A stretch of 64,000 nt of DNA from Bos javanicus (GCF_032452875.1 NC_083868.1:97060537-97124536), one strand, 5' to 3'. Positions 1 to 10,870 are shown, numbered from the stretch's first letter. Notes: generated by a model not told the origin, from the letters alone. Translations and numbers: made by a program.

Positions 1-517
1 TGAATATTCAATTACAGAAACAACATCAGAAATCCTAAATATACCTCTGAAAAATGCTGTTTGGAGCCCATTACCAGAATTGTTTTGGCTAGCAATACAC
101 CATTTGCAAATGGAGATAAGACCAAAGTGTAAATTAAGAGTCCTAAGAAAACAACTGATTCAGTCATCAAAAGGCAAAATGTGTGAAAAAGAAAGCGGAC
201 TCAAGAAAAAAGCCCCAAATCCTCCACTCCCTGCTTATATAACGTTGGGAAAGTCACTTGATCTCTGAGCCTCATTCTCTTTATCTGTAAAATGGGAATA
301 ATCCCATTTCTCTCAGCAGGTTGTTTGGAACATCAAATGAGAACACACACTGGAAGCACTTTACAGCCTAAAATGTGTAATACAAACATCTTATACAGAT
401 CAATAGTTTTTGCTGTTGTAGAATGAGCAGTAATACTTTAAGTTAGATTCTAAATATACAATTTCAAAGTACACCATTACCAGTGTTCAAAATTGCTACT
501 TAAAAAAAAAAAAAAAA
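1..517 (-). other. SKIL intron downstream of first coding exon (partial)
   Basis: Intronic sequence runs to the left edge of the window. It contains an old MIR at 244-366 and the T run next to the donor. The short open frame at 80-268 has no recognisable product. Confidence 0.8.
244..366 (+). repeat. MIR SINE fragment
   Basis: The text keeps MIR core words: a 'gggaaagtcactt' stretch, 'ctctgagcctca', 'tctgtaaaatggg', and a degraded tail with 'catcaaatgag'. It is an old, diverged mammalian SINE inside the SKIL intron. Confidence 0.75.
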
Positions 518-518
518 A
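502..518 (-). other. 17-nt T run immediately after the SKIL donor
   Basis: The plus strand has 17 consecutive A residues, which read as U17 in SKIL pre-mRNA starting at intron position +6. U-rich sequence just after a weak 5' splice site is the known binding context for TIA1/TIAL1, which help recruit U1. Use of it here is inference. The run may vary in length between individuals. Confidence 0.7.
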
Positions 519-523
519 CTTGC
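518..523 (-). other. SKIL: Non-canonical GC splice donor of SKIL exon
   Basis: On the minus strand the exon ends TCCAAG and the intron starts GCAAGT. That matches the consensus for the rare GC-AG intron class, AG/GCAAGT. No GT nearby preserves the reading frame. The only alternative, the GT inside GCAAGT, would add four bases and shift the frame. The paired acceptor lies outside the window. Confidence 0.8.
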
Positions 524-1621
524 CTTGGATTGAGTCCTCTTCCCATTCCTCATGCTAAATTTCTCCTTCATTTCTTCTAAAATTATCTTCAGTTTCTTTT
601 CTTCAGGTGTCCCCAAGTATTTTTGGTTCACATGAAGATAGCAATGCCATTTGGCTGATTCAAAGCCCCAGTGGCAAGTCCTTTTGTCCGGTGATCTGTG
701 AGAATGCATCACAAACGTCTGGGGTGCAAACATTCCACAGCACTCCAGACACTGAATACATGGAGCATCTGGCTGAACATAAAATTGGGGTGCAAATAAA
801 CCCTGACATTTGCCCAAGCATTCATGTTCCACTTCAAAGGCACTGCCAGTTTCCTTCAGCTGGGCCAATGAGTTTTTTGCAGGTAGTATACTACCATTTT
901 GAGGAAAGGTGCGTGGCCGCAATAAAGCGTTACATAGTCTTTGTGCATCGGTTAATGTGATCAGCCCACAGGATGGGGCATTGAATGGAAGTATTCCCAG
1001 GACCTTTAAGATATGAAGCTGGTCTGATGTACATCTTGAGCAATAGATGTACAATTCATCACACACTGTATTTATTTGTTGGAGTGAAAATTCTCGGAGA
1101 ACAGAATTTAGGACTTGGGGCAAACAGAGTCTCTTTTCTCCTCCAACCTGAAAACAAGAAATAGACTCCCCTTCCAACATAGTCTGGGTGAGTTCTGTGG
1201 AGCTATCAGAAGGGATGAGCAGTGGACCAGGAAGAATCTGAGGAGATGGAAGAGGCAGAAATACCGTAGGTGACATGCTTTCTTGGGAATACCGAGCAGA
1301 AAACGCTGCTGGTCCACCCAAAGAACTCTGACTACTTAAATGGAATTGTGCCAAAGTATGTTTCAAACTAGGATTTAAATGTAAAGGTTCAGGCACAGAG
1401 GCGCAGGTCCTCTTGACATGCTCTTCGTCGGTTTCCATTGGTGTTTCATAATCATCCAAGTGTTCCTTCTTTACTGCTGGCAACTTGTTTATCATCACTT
1501 TTCCATTTGCATGAATGTCTGTCATCATCTTTTTCACTGGAGGGCTGCCATCATCTTCCATCCCATTCAATTTTTTATTTAAGCTCTGAACCAAGGAAAA
1601 ATTCGTCTGTAGGTTTTCCAT
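524..1621 (-). CDS. SKIL: SKIL (SnoN), first coding exon, residues 1-366
   Basis: SnoN is a nuclear SKI-family co-repressor that binds SMAD2/3/4 and recruits NCoR/HDAC to dampen TGF-beta transcription. The 366 codons begin at an ATG in strong Kozak context (G at -3, G at +4) and are recognisably full-length N-terminal SnoN. Visible parts are a VKKE sumoylation-type motif at 50-53, the APC/Cdh1 destruction-box segment RLCLPQVLN at 164-172, the Dachshund-homology (Ski/Sno) domain at about 137-238, and the Cys/His-rich SAND-like SMAD4-binding domain at about 258-355. The open frame continues into a poly-Phe tail that is intronic. I end the exon at 524, after codon 366 (phase 0), where CAAG is followed by GCAAGT. 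From memory, 366 residues is also the length shared by the SnoN and SnoA isoforms. No frameshift or stop is seen. The downstream coiled-coil exons lie off the left edge. Confidence 0.95.
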
Positions 1622-3200
1622 TGCTAAAAACTATTGTGTTAAACAAGTAAGTCTGAAATTTGCATTATTATTTAGTTGCTTATTTTAAGAGAGAGAATTG
1701 ATGAATACCAATACTTATGGTAACTTATTCTCAAAGAAAATTTAAATTTCCATAGAGAGATCCCTACTCTACTCAATAGATTTTGCAACTTTGTTTGGTT
1801 CTGCTAATACTTCAGTATAAGTATTGCCAGTGCTATAAAAAAAATTATGTCTAATAACAAAGAAAATAATTTTAAGAGGCACACCTCCAAGGAAACCTTT
1901 TTGTTTTTTTTAATGTTCAGGTATATGTACTAAAATCAAGTTACCAGTTCTCTCAATTCAAGATGTCCATGCTCAGTGCAACAGTTTGGTTTAGTTTTAG
2001 GCACAACACCCAAAAAGTTTATGCTTGTGTCAAAAATCACTTGTGTCAAAATTATGCACCCAAATTTAGTATTTGGCACCAAGGATACCAAAAAAGGGGG
2101 GGAGGGGGTGGATATCTTCTCTAAAAATGATGATCTGTTGGTCTGTGTGAACAAAATGAAGGCTTGAATAAACCCTCACACCAGTAACAAGAGACTCTGA
2201 CTCCACTTGAACTTCTGTATTAAAAATGAAACCTAAAGAAAAATCTGCCCAGTTATCTTCAAGGATTACTGTTCATTCTTCTTTTAATTAATCTGGAAGA
2301 GAAGGGGGTTGGGGAAGAGTTACATTTGAATTTGTTCCAGAGGCCAAAGGGTCAGTTTGAAACTAGTTTCTTAATCTTAAACTGAGTTCACTTTACCAAA
2401 GGTGACACTTGAGTGATTTCTTTCAATCTAACACCAGTTAATTAGAAGTACCTTCATTTAAATCGGAAAGCAATTTGGCAAATGAGTAAAGGGAGCAATA
2501 ATATCCCTCAAACGGGAGAGGTTTACTCCAACCCAGAAAAGGAAAAACCTTAAACGGATCATCTCACCCAAAACTCAGTACTAGAGGTTTTTTCTCAATT
2601 ATGCAATTTTAATTAAAATAATCTATTTTAACTAAAATAACCTATTACTCCATCTCTTAATTAAAAAACAAACAAAAAAACCCACCAGTTTCATCTAAAA
2701 ATCAAACACCAGTTATAACACATCTACTACACACAAGTCACAATCTTAAGTGCATAATTAATCTAGTCAGTGTACGTTATTTTTCTGGAATAGCTATAGG
2801 CAAAAATTAGCTTTCCCTTTAAAAGGTTAGTGAATTTGCTTAATGGAAGCCAAAAGCTATAGACTCCACTCCTGGGAATCTCCATCCTTGAATAAGACTA
2901 ATCCGGGACAAAAAGCACAAGGCAGACAGACCTCACAAAGAATGCAAATGGAGGAAGAGGGAAAAAGCAAAGATTCTTCTTCCACTTCCTTCTTGAGAGA
3001 AAATCCAAAAAAAATCTAGTAAACAGAAATTTTTGCTAGCCAAACTCCCAGCAATTTACCTTAAAACAGACCCAAAGGGTTAAGTACCAAGGCCACTAGC
3101 CAACGTACTGACTTTCGCCCACCACAGGAACACCTCAGCCTACGCAGGCCAAGGAAGAGGGCAGGAGGCATGACTTAGAATGGGGAGCCCTCAAACCCTG
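1622..3200 (-). other. SKIL: SKIL 5'-UTR end and intron 1
   Basis: Upstream of the start codon there are two possible acceptors on the minus strand: an AG at 1625-1624 (exon from 1623) after a T-rich stretch, and an AG at 1654-1653 (exon from 1652). Most of this stretch is then the 5'-UTR intron. It is AT-rich, contains a G/A-rich run at 2092-2110 and no young SINE. I recognise no other gene in it. Confidence 0.6.
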
Positions 3201-3910
3201 AAATCCTCGGCCCACGCAAAGCCACTCACCCACCTTAAACCCAAGGCGGAGGCGGGGAGAGGAGGGCAAGGGACCCGGGACGCCTCAGGCTTGCAAGCGG
3301 GTAGTGGGAAGTGGAGGAAAAGGACTCCCCAAACCCCGCCCCCCCCGCAGTCTCGGAACACCCCGGTGCCCTCTCAACACCGCCCCGCTAAGGGGGCCGC
3401 AGGCAGGACTGTGGAAATCCCCCGCGCACCCTCTCCCCGGGAAGTTCTCGGGTGTTACCCGAGCACCCCTAAGGCTGCACCTCCCCTCGTCTGCCCAGGG
3501 CAGAGGAGAGAGGGGTCAGCGGGCGGGAGGGGCGACGAGCCGGGACCTCCCAGTCGCTGAGCGCCGACCTACCGGGTCGAGCCCGGGGCATCCCCGCGGA
3601 GCGCAGACGGGCGGCGGGCGGGGGGCGGAAGGGGACAGTGACGGGCGTCCAGGGTTCGGGGTCCCGACGGGTCCAGTCAAGTGCAGCACCCGGCCACTGC
3701 CGGCGCCCATCACTCGGGATAAGCGAGGCATCATCCGCTGTAGGACACCGGCCCGCGCCCCCTCCGTGGCCCCGACCCCACCCGGGACCCAGCATCCGGA
3801 CCCCCGACTACGGCCTCCGCACCCGAGGAAGCCCGACGAGCTTTGTTAACTCCCCTTGACGCCCGGCGCCGCCTTCGGGCGCCCCGGGAGCCGCGCGCCC
3901 CTAGCCTACC
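3058..3910 (-). other. SKIL: Candidate SKIL first-exon splice donors
   Basis: Four minus-strand donor-like sites fall in or beside the CpG island, with last exon base given: 3910 (AGAG/GTAGGC), 3573 (CCG/GTAGGT), 3230 (TGG/GTGAGT) and 3060 (AAG/GTAAAT). The 3230 site best matches consensus. Any of them could join to the acceptor near 1623-1652. More than one may be used as alternative 5'-UTR exons. This is motif evidence only. Confidence 0.4.
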
Positions 3911-3952
3911 TCTGCGTCCCCCCCGCCCCGCAAGCCGAGGCCGCACCTGTGC

Positions 3953-3982
<30 letters not shown>
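3953..3982 (-). repeat. (CGG)10 trinucleotide repeat in SKIL promoter region
   Basis: Ten uninterrupted CCG units on the plus strand read as (CGG)10 in the SKIL orientation, 43 nt upstream of the donor candidate at 3910. If that donor is used, the repeat is in the transcribed 5' UTR. Confidence 0.9.
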
Positions 3983-3983
<1 letters not shown>

Positions 3984-4050
3984 TCGCCCGCTCCCCTTGG
4001 CTGTGCCGGCGCCGCTCCGAACCCCACACACATCGCTACACACAGCCCTC

Positions 4051-4058
4051 TGACGTCA
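4051..4058. promoter_or_regulatory. CRE palindrome
   Basis: A perfect TGACGTCA, the CREB/ATF consensus, lies about 70 bp upstream (SKIL orientation) of the CGG tract. A second ACGTCAC half-site follows at about 4078-4084. Both lie inside the CpG island, so regulation of SKIL by CREB/ATF is plausible but not shown. Confidence 0.6.
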
Positions 4059-4960
4059 CCGAGCCCTCGGCCCGCCCACGTCACTGCGGAGACACACGGC
4101 TTCCCGCAGACGCCGCCGCCGTCTCCGGCCGCCCGGGGGAGAGCGAGGGCGGCAGTGGGGGGAGGGGAGGAGAGGAGAACTGAGCCAGCGGCGGCACCGC
4201 GCGCGCAAGCCCGCCGCTGCCGCCTCGCGGCTCCTAGCCCCTCGGGGACGCGCGCGCCGTCTGCCCTATAGTGGCTCCCTAGGGCTCCCCCGGCCCGTCG
4301 TCTGGCGCGCGCGCCCCTCCCCCCAGGCGCGCGCCCGGCGCTCCTGGCCCCGCTCGCCGTCTGGGCGGCTGGCGCGCGGCGCTGTCTGCGGTGCACCCGG
4401 CGCAGACAGGATGTTCCCTCCCCGCCCCACCCCCACCGCCGCCCTCCCTCCTTCCTTCCTCGAGTCGCCTAGCCGGCTGTCTGGGGCCGCCACCGCCCCG
4501 CCCCCGCCCCACCCGCTGCTCCGTGGAGACGGGCCAGACCCGGGGGCGCCCTGGTCGCTCGGCCGCCGCGCGACACGGAGAGAGGGGGCAGGGCGACCGC
4601 GCGGTGCACTGTGCGCGACCCCAGCAGCCGGCTGGGCGGAGGCAAGGCCCGCCTGGCCGAGCGCCGCGGCCCGAGGTCAGGCACAGGCGACCCTCCCCCC
4701 GCGGGGCCGCAGCTGGGCCGCCCCGCCCCGGAGGCAGCCGGGTGGCGGCCGCCCAGCCGCGGCCCCCGTGTGGGCCCAGCGCGCGGGGGCTGCCCCCCGC
4801 CTCCGCGGGGCCTCCCGCCCGAGGGCCGCCCCGCCAGCTGCCGGCGCTGCGCTGCGCTGCGCTCCGCCCCACCCTACCCTGGCGGCCCCCGCCTTGCCTG
4901 GGCGGCCTCCGCCCAGACGCCTTCCCTGGGCTGACCTCCTCCGCCATCGGCCCGGGCTGG

Positions 4961-6555
4961 AGGGCTGGCAGAAGTTCTGGCAAAACCGAGAGAAAACATT
5001 TTTGTCTCTACTTCTCAGCCTCCCTCCCCCCACCCCCTCACCAGACTGCTACTCTCGGTTCCAAAAGGGAGCTAGAAATTACATGCTTCTACAGTGTTTC
5101 CTGAGGAGTTTGGGATTTTGTTTTGGAGGCGAACAGGAGGTGAGACGAGGAAAGCGATGACCGAAGCGCTTTCGGCTGTGACCCTCGGGGCCGAACAGAG
5201 TCGTCTCCCTGGTCGGTGTTCTTCTGTGGTCGATTAGCATATTGAACTCTGCCGAGCTGCTCCGTCATATTTCGAAACACCAAGAAAAACCCCTTTTTTC
5301 CACCCCACCGCAAAATTAGGAACTGAAATAGTACCCCAGATCTCAGTGCACCGAATTCAGAAGATTTGGCTTTGTCCTCCTCCCCCCCGCCCCCGCCCCT
5401 TTTGATGCATTTTCGTCCAATTTCTTCTGGTTTTACTGCTTCGAGGTCACTCATGGGATCCGCATTTGGAGCCAGCCGACTGGGAATACTTCTGTGCTCG
5501 TAGATTTTTTTTTTTTCCTCTTTTCCTCCCAACGGGCCTACCCGAGGCTTACAAGCCTCTCATTCCCTGCACATCCAAGTTCCATTCCTCCCACCCCCAT
5601 CGCCGCGATCCCAGGTCGTGCCCCCTCTCGCACCCCGCACCTTCCCCTCCTTCTTGACTGCCTCCTTTCCAGAACATGAATAATTCCGCAGCACTTCCCA
5701 TCTGTTATTGCCATAGAGACAGAAGCTCAGCAAAGATAATGATGTTCTGTGCAGAGCCAGTCGGGGGAGAACAGCATCTGCGAGACTGGGGGATAGGTTT
5801 TCTAACCTCGAGAATAGTCACAAGGCCCGGCTTAGTGTGGAAGACTGGACAGTCTTGAGAGTGAGCAATGTGGTCAGCTCTGGGCACTTGGCTCGTGTCT
5901 AGCGAGAAGAAACCAATTTTAAAAGCCAAAATGACGGATCTTTTTTTAAAGTGATTTCAAACTGCAATTAATGATAAATAAATATACAGTACTCATTTTA
6001 TCAACCATAGAAATAAATAATTACTTGGTAGCACGATCAAAGGCCTAAGCAGCAGAATCAACTGGACAGTAAATAGACTCGAAAAATCAAAACATTTTAT
6101 CCTCTCCCCTGTTCTTTTGATGTGCCTTCCCCAGGAATCTGTTTTTTGAGTAAAGGACCTTTTGTACCTGTAGTTCTGTGTACAATGGTTTGAGAAATAG
6201 TGACAGGCACATGTGCCTAGAACCCATCAAGCTTTGAGGATTTTTTTTTTTCCATCAAAGTACAAAATGTACCAAATTAAAATTCACTTTTCCCTTGAAT
6301 TCCCAAGGCCTTGGCCTCAAAGGTACAGGTTAGAACTCAAGTGAAACTGAGCAGGGTACCTTTGCATAGATCTGATGCAGGTGGGAAGGTACGGTTTTGC
6401 AGGCTACTTAAGGATTTTCAGAAATTATCAGTAAAATTGATTGTATAACATAAAAAGCCCTGAAACAAATGATAATGGTTCTTTATCTCAGAAACAGGAT
6501 TGAATGGACACAGAGAATATAGGCCCTAGAAAAAATAATCATGGTGAGGTAATGA
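4961..6555. other. SKIL upstream flank
   Basis: GC content falls from the island edge to AT-rich sequence by about 5930. There are poly-T and C-rich runs (5384-5400, 5507-5517) but no recognised repeat or gene. Proximal upstream regulatory sequence for SKIL is the most likely content. Confidence 0.5.
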
Positions 6556-6763
6556 AGTGTTAGTCACTCAGTCCTGTCCAACTCTTTGTGACCCCACCAT
6601 GGACTGTAGCTGCCAGGCTCCTCTGTCTATGGAATTCTCCAGGCAAGAATACTGGAGTGGGTTTCCATTTCCTTCTCCAGGGGGCCTTCCCAATCCAGGG
6701 ATTGAACCCAGGTCTTAAACATTGCAGGTAGACTCTTTATCGACTGAGCCACCAGGGAAGCCT
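6556..6763 (-). repeat. Bov-tA SINE
   Basis: Antisense copy: the body words for 'actctttgtgacccca' and 'caggcaagaatactggagtg' are followed by the tRNA-like head ending at 'gagccaccagggaagcc'. Ruminant-specific. Confidence 0.9.
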
Positions 6764-6828
6764 GGTGATGAATATTGTAATCCCCACATACAGATGGTCT
6801 TCATCACTGTTGAAAAGTAAGTTTAAGT

Positions 6829-6957
6829 GCTGCTGCTGCTAAGTCACTTCAGTCATGTCCGACTCTGTGTGACCCCATAGAGGGCAGCCCACCAGGCTCC
6901 CCCGTCCCTGGGATTCTCCAGGCAAGAGTACTGGAGTGGGGTGCCATTGCCTTCTCC
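6829..6957 (-). repeat. Bov-A SINE with intact 11-bp target duplication
   Basis: Antisense Bov-A monomer starting with a CTG-rich tail. It is flanked by identical TAAGTTTAAGT at 6818-6828 and 6958-6968. Confidence 0.93.
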
Positions 6958-6968
6958 TAAGTTTAAGT

Positions 6969-7377
6969 ATTGGTTAGTAAATAGCTATTACAGTGGTGTT
7001 GCACGGTCTTCTCCTACCATGTTGGCTGTCAGTAAGAGCTGAGCAAGACAGTGTGAGTGTGTGCCTGTCTACATGTTAAAATTCCGAATGATTAAGAATG
7101 GGGGTACAGAGAGGGCTATGGTGGCCTTAACACATTCTCAACTTCCATTAAGCAGCACAGATTCTAGATGCAAACTAACTGGTACTGGGTGGTCTAGAAT
7201 TTCTAATTCAGTAGTTACAGATGTCTCAAGTAATATAAACCAAGAATTTAAAGGTTATAAATTTGAAGACCAGTTCTGCCCTCTGATCTGATAAATGGTT
7301 TGAGGCAAATGCTTTCTTCTTGTCTCCATTCGATGAACTATTGATAGTGACCTACTAATACAGCCTATTAATAATAG
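6969..7377. other. Intergenic, nothing recognised
   Basis: Mixed-composition unique sequence between two SINEs. The short open frame at 7061-7291 has no recognisable product. Confidence 0.5.
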
Positions 7378-7562
7378 GCCTCCCTGGTGGCTCAGATGGT
7401 AAAGAATCTGCCTGCAATGCGAGAGACCTGGGTTCAATTGCTGAGAAGGCAGTGGCAACCCACTCCATTATTCTTGCCTGGACAATTCCATGGACAGAAG
7501 AGGCTGATGGGCTACAGTCCATGGGGTCACAAAGAATGGGACACAACTGAACGACTTTCACA
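7378..7562 (+). repeat. Bov-tA SINE
   Basis: Sense copy with a tRNA-like head ('cctccctggtggctcag'), middle 'ggcaacccactcca' and tail 'gacacaactgaacgac'. Confidence 0.9.
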
Positions 7563-8960
7563 AACTTGTCATACTAATATTAATTATGAAGAACATGGAA
7601 GCAAAAAAAAAAGGGTGAAGTGCAAATGTTCAATGTAAATTCATTTTATTTTTATGAAGTATGGGGAAGAAAAGTCAAGTAAATATTTGTCAAGCATAGC
7701 AACAGGCTTCTGTTTTCATTTATACTTTCTGTTCTTTTCCATTAGAAAGAGAAACTAGTTAGGCTTCTTCCTGCTTCCTTGATCCACAACAACAAATATT
7801 TTTTTTAATATCAACAATTATTTGTTTGAAATATTTTTGAGCAGCGAGTCAGATGCTACAAGTTTCTTCAGTGTCACAAAAGAATCGCAACTATTTTTTT
7901 CCCATCTCATTTTTTCCTGTAGCTTTTCATTGATTTCTACTTGTCATGATGATGATGATGCTCTTTAACTTTCTCAGAGCACTTTTATTTTTTCCTGCCA
8001 ATCCTCTTCCCTTGCACTTTACTCCCCTTATTAGTTTAATGCTGCTATTTCTGCCAGTGCAAAGTTCCTTCCCCCTCACTGACTAGACTTCCTCCTTGGG
8101 ACTTCATTCTCCTCTTAACTGCCAAATCAATATTGGGTCTACAAGATTCCAATTCCCATTTTAAATAAGATGAGAACCAGATGTTTAAAAACTAGTAACT
8201 TCCTGAATATCATATAGCAATTCTTTTCTTCACGTTTTAACTTGGGCTCTGTGCAGTTGAAATGGAAGTAAGAGGGAGAAAGCAAAAGCAATAGCTGGAA
8301 AGGGTAAAATAAAGAAAAGTGATGCCACAAATGTTTGAATTTTCAGCTTAAGTTTCAATAAACTTAAAAATCAATGTAACATATATTAAGTATTTTGTCA
8401 TCAAAATACTTAATGGAAATTTCATGAGTGTTTAGAGAATTTAGCAAAGTTTGACTTGCTGCAAATATGTGTGTGTGTGTGTGTGTGCTGGTAGGGGGAG
8501 GGGGAGAGGGTTTCCAAAAAAAAATGAGGAGTCATAAATAACCCCCTGATGTTCCCAAGCTATAATTCAAACTTGCAAGTTGAGAAGTATTGTCTAGTTT
8601 ATAGGTAGTGCTGGACTATAGAGCTCTCGGTGCTTACTTGCCTTTGAGATCTGTACAAAAAATTCCCTTCTTAATAGAGAGAAATTGAGACAGAGTTTAG
8701 GTCATGTGCCAAACCACTTTGCTGATCAATAACAGAGCAGGGGTTAGAACTAAAATGCATATGACCCTCAATCAGTGAAGTTTCCATTCTTTATTTTCTC
8801 AGGGAAGCTCAGGTGAATGATTAAAGAGGGGAGTGTTGGGCCACCAAAAAATAGAGTGAGACTTGCAGTGGCCCCCCATGGGGTTGGCTGCCAAGCTCTG
8901 TGTCTTGTCCTGGCTCCTGTCTCACCCTCTAAACCACATGGCAATGGAAGCAAGTCTTCA
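7563..8960. other. Intergenic, mostly unique sequence
   Basis: AT-rich sequence with a GAT triplet run near 7950 and a (TG)10 microsatellite at 8468-8487. No gene or clear mobile element recognised. Confidence 0.5.
8468..8487. repeat. (TG)10 microsatellite
   Basis: Ten perfect TG dinucleotides, followed by a G-rich purine stretch to about 8511. Confidence 0.9.
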
Positions 8961-8974
8961 TGTAGCTATACTTG

Positions 8975-9395
8975 ACCCTGCCCCCTGTCACAGCCAGTTG
9001 GACCAGGAATAGACACCTGAGCCAAGCTAGGCCAATGAACACCTTCCCAAAGATGATTGGAATGAGCGCTGAAAGAGTCTAGCCTCAGCCTAGCTGGCCT
9101 ATTGAGTGGAGGAAATATAATCTCAGGAGCTATTGGTGGTCACACTTGCTGCATCATGGAGAAAAGCAGTGTAAGCTGGTCTACAGAGAGAAGCCAAAAT
9201 GAGGCAGGTCCAAAGAGAGGAGCAGATGGAGTGCTGATAACACCTAAGTCTTAGGTTCTAGTTTGGTTCCAGGCTGAGCTGTTCTCCTGTCCTTGGATGA
9301 TCCTGCAGCTTTGAACTGAATCCCCCTTTTTACTTGAGCTAGTCAGAGTAGGTTTCTGTTACTTTGCACCAGGGAGTCTGAAGAAGTAGGAGGTT
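8975..9395 (+). repeat. MaLR-type (MLT1-like) LTR fragment
   Basis: The arrangement resembles MLT1 LTRs: 'gccaatgaacacc', 'catggagaaaagcagt', and near the end 'gagctagtcagag..ggtttctgttact'. It is an old non-autonomous LTR element with no coding region. The subfamily cannot be set by eye. Confidence 0.55.
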
Positions 9396-9602
9396 ACAGT
9401 AGTGGCGGAAAGACCCACACACTTCAATTTTATGTATCACTGGACTTAGTTATAAACTGCCAAATCTCACTAGCAACTGAGTCCTCAACCAAACCAAACC
9501 AAACCAAACAAACAATTAAAAAAACACCCCATTTTTTTTTTTTTTTGTCTTTGGCATACGAGATATTTAAGGATCCTCTCACTTAAATGTAGGAGTCTTT
9601 GG

Positions 9603-9950
9603 ATCAGTACTGTTGAATAAGAACTTCCTGCCATGATGGGTATGTTCAATATCTGTGTTGTCCAATAGGGAATCCCTACCTAAACCTTGAGTACTTGAAA
9701 CGTGTCTGGTGCAACAAAGAAATTGATTTTTTTTTTTTTAAACCTGTGCCATGTGGCTTGCAAGATCTTAGTTCCCTGAACAGGGATTGAACCTGTGCCC
9801 TTGGCAGTGAAAACTCAGAGTCCTAACCACTTAACTACCAGGGAATTCCCCAATTTTTAAAAATATATCTAAATAGCCACCATGTGTGGTTAGTGGCTAC
9901 CATATTAGACGACACAGCGCTCTAATTATAGAAAATGGGTTTTTTTCTGT
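9603..9950. repeat. hAT-Charlie-like MER fragment, split by a SINE
   Basis: Two halves of a medium-reiterated DNA-transposon-like repeat ('gttgtccaatagg..', later 'gtggttagtggctaccatattagac') are separated by a CHR-type SINE. Family naming is uncertain. Confidence 0.5.
9735..9853 (-). repeat. CHR-type tRNA-derived SINE
   Basis: Antisense copy. It runs from a degraded tail to 'tagttccctgaacagggattgaacc' and the tRNA-like head ending 'accagggaattccc'. It is inserted into the hAT-like repeat, so it is younger than its host. Confidence 0.85.
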
Positions 9951-10870
9951 AACAGGATACAAATAGTAAAGTCTGTTTGCAGTGTCAAGATGAGACTCAA
10001 GAGGAAACTGGGAGCAGTGCAGAAACATTAGGATACAACTATGAAGCACCTGACCCAGTAATTGTAAACTGCATCACTTACATCCTACTCTAAGCTATAA
10101 CTTGGGAAAAGGATAATAAAAATTACCTGTAAATACATACAGAAAGAGAGAAAGGAACAAAACAAAGAAGGAGGGAAGCAGAAACAAGTAAAGTCATTTT
10201 GAAGAAAAAGGATAGTTCTCTGGTCAGAGTAAAACAACTGATAGAATGAACAAATCTACAAAATAAATATATCCCTCCGTAAGCTATCCAGGCAGCAAGA
10301 TTAGCAAGGCTATCCCAGTTGTGGCAATGAATGCACCAGCCTTAAGGTACCCAGAAAGCTAATTATGTATTGAACCTCCTTTATTCTGATTTCTTACCCA
10401 GGAAGCAAATTCTGATTATGATTGGACTTCCCAAAGCACTGGAGTGCAAATATTCCAGTTCCTTTCTAACTGTAAACACATATGCGGCAGGCTGGTTGTG
10501 TGTACCAGCTGTGACTTTGGTTAAAGTGAACCTGCCTGCTCCCAGACCAAATCCACTCTTGTTTGTTGACAAAATCAAATATCTGAACCTTCAAGGCAAA
10601 GAGCCAGGCTCTAATTAGTCCAGATAACATCAGCCGGGTCCTCTCCTGGCAGACAGCCAAATGACCTTCCTGCATACTCCTTGACCTGTGACTAGTCTTT
10701 CGAAATACTAATTCCTAAAGAAGGAGCAGGAGAAACTGTAGAGCTCCTCAGTGGATTCTGGCATGGTCCAGAGGGAGAACCAGAGGATTCAGGAATGGAA
10801 GACTATGAGACAGAGGCGTAAATTAAATAGGGTGGATAATAGGAAAAAGCAAGGGCCAATTGCATTCTTG
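9951..10870. other. Intergenic, nothing recognised
   Basis: AT-rich unique sequence with a purine-rich run near 10140-10210. The open frames at 10370-10675 on both strands show no recognisable product. Confidence 0.5.

Larger units (their letters stand above)
3200..4960. promoter_or_regulatory. SKIL: CpG-island promoter of SKIL
   Basis: About 1.75 kb is very GC-rich and dense in CpG, in contrast to AT-rich flanks. It sits directly upstream of the first SKIL coding exon on the minus strand. It has many GC-box-like runs and no obvious TATA box, as expected for a housekeeping-type promoter. It also contains a CRE palindrome at 4051-4058 and a (CCG)10 tract at 3953-3982. Long open frames on both strands here are by-products of GC richness, not genes. 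The exact start site cannot be set by eye; the placement of candidate donors suggests initiation somewhere from about 3950 to 4400. Confidence 0.85.

Noticed and set aside
517..519. Canonical GT donor within GCAAGT
   Set aside because: It would add four bases and shift the SnoN frame, and its flanks fit consensus worse than the GC reading.
500..523. Extension of SKIL coding into an Ala-Ser-poly-Phe tail
   Set aside because: It is read-through of intronic GCAAGT and the T run. The recognisable SnoN sequence stops at codon 366.
607..960. Plus-strand open frame of 117 codons
   Set aside because: It is the antisense shadow of the SKIL exon.
3180..5160. Many long open frames on both strands of the CpG island
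   Set aside because: They are Pro/Arg/Ala/Gly-rich, overlap in most frames and match no protein. They come from GC richness.
5089..5929. Open frames beside the CpG island
   Set aside because: No recognisable product, and the composition is promoter-flank-like.
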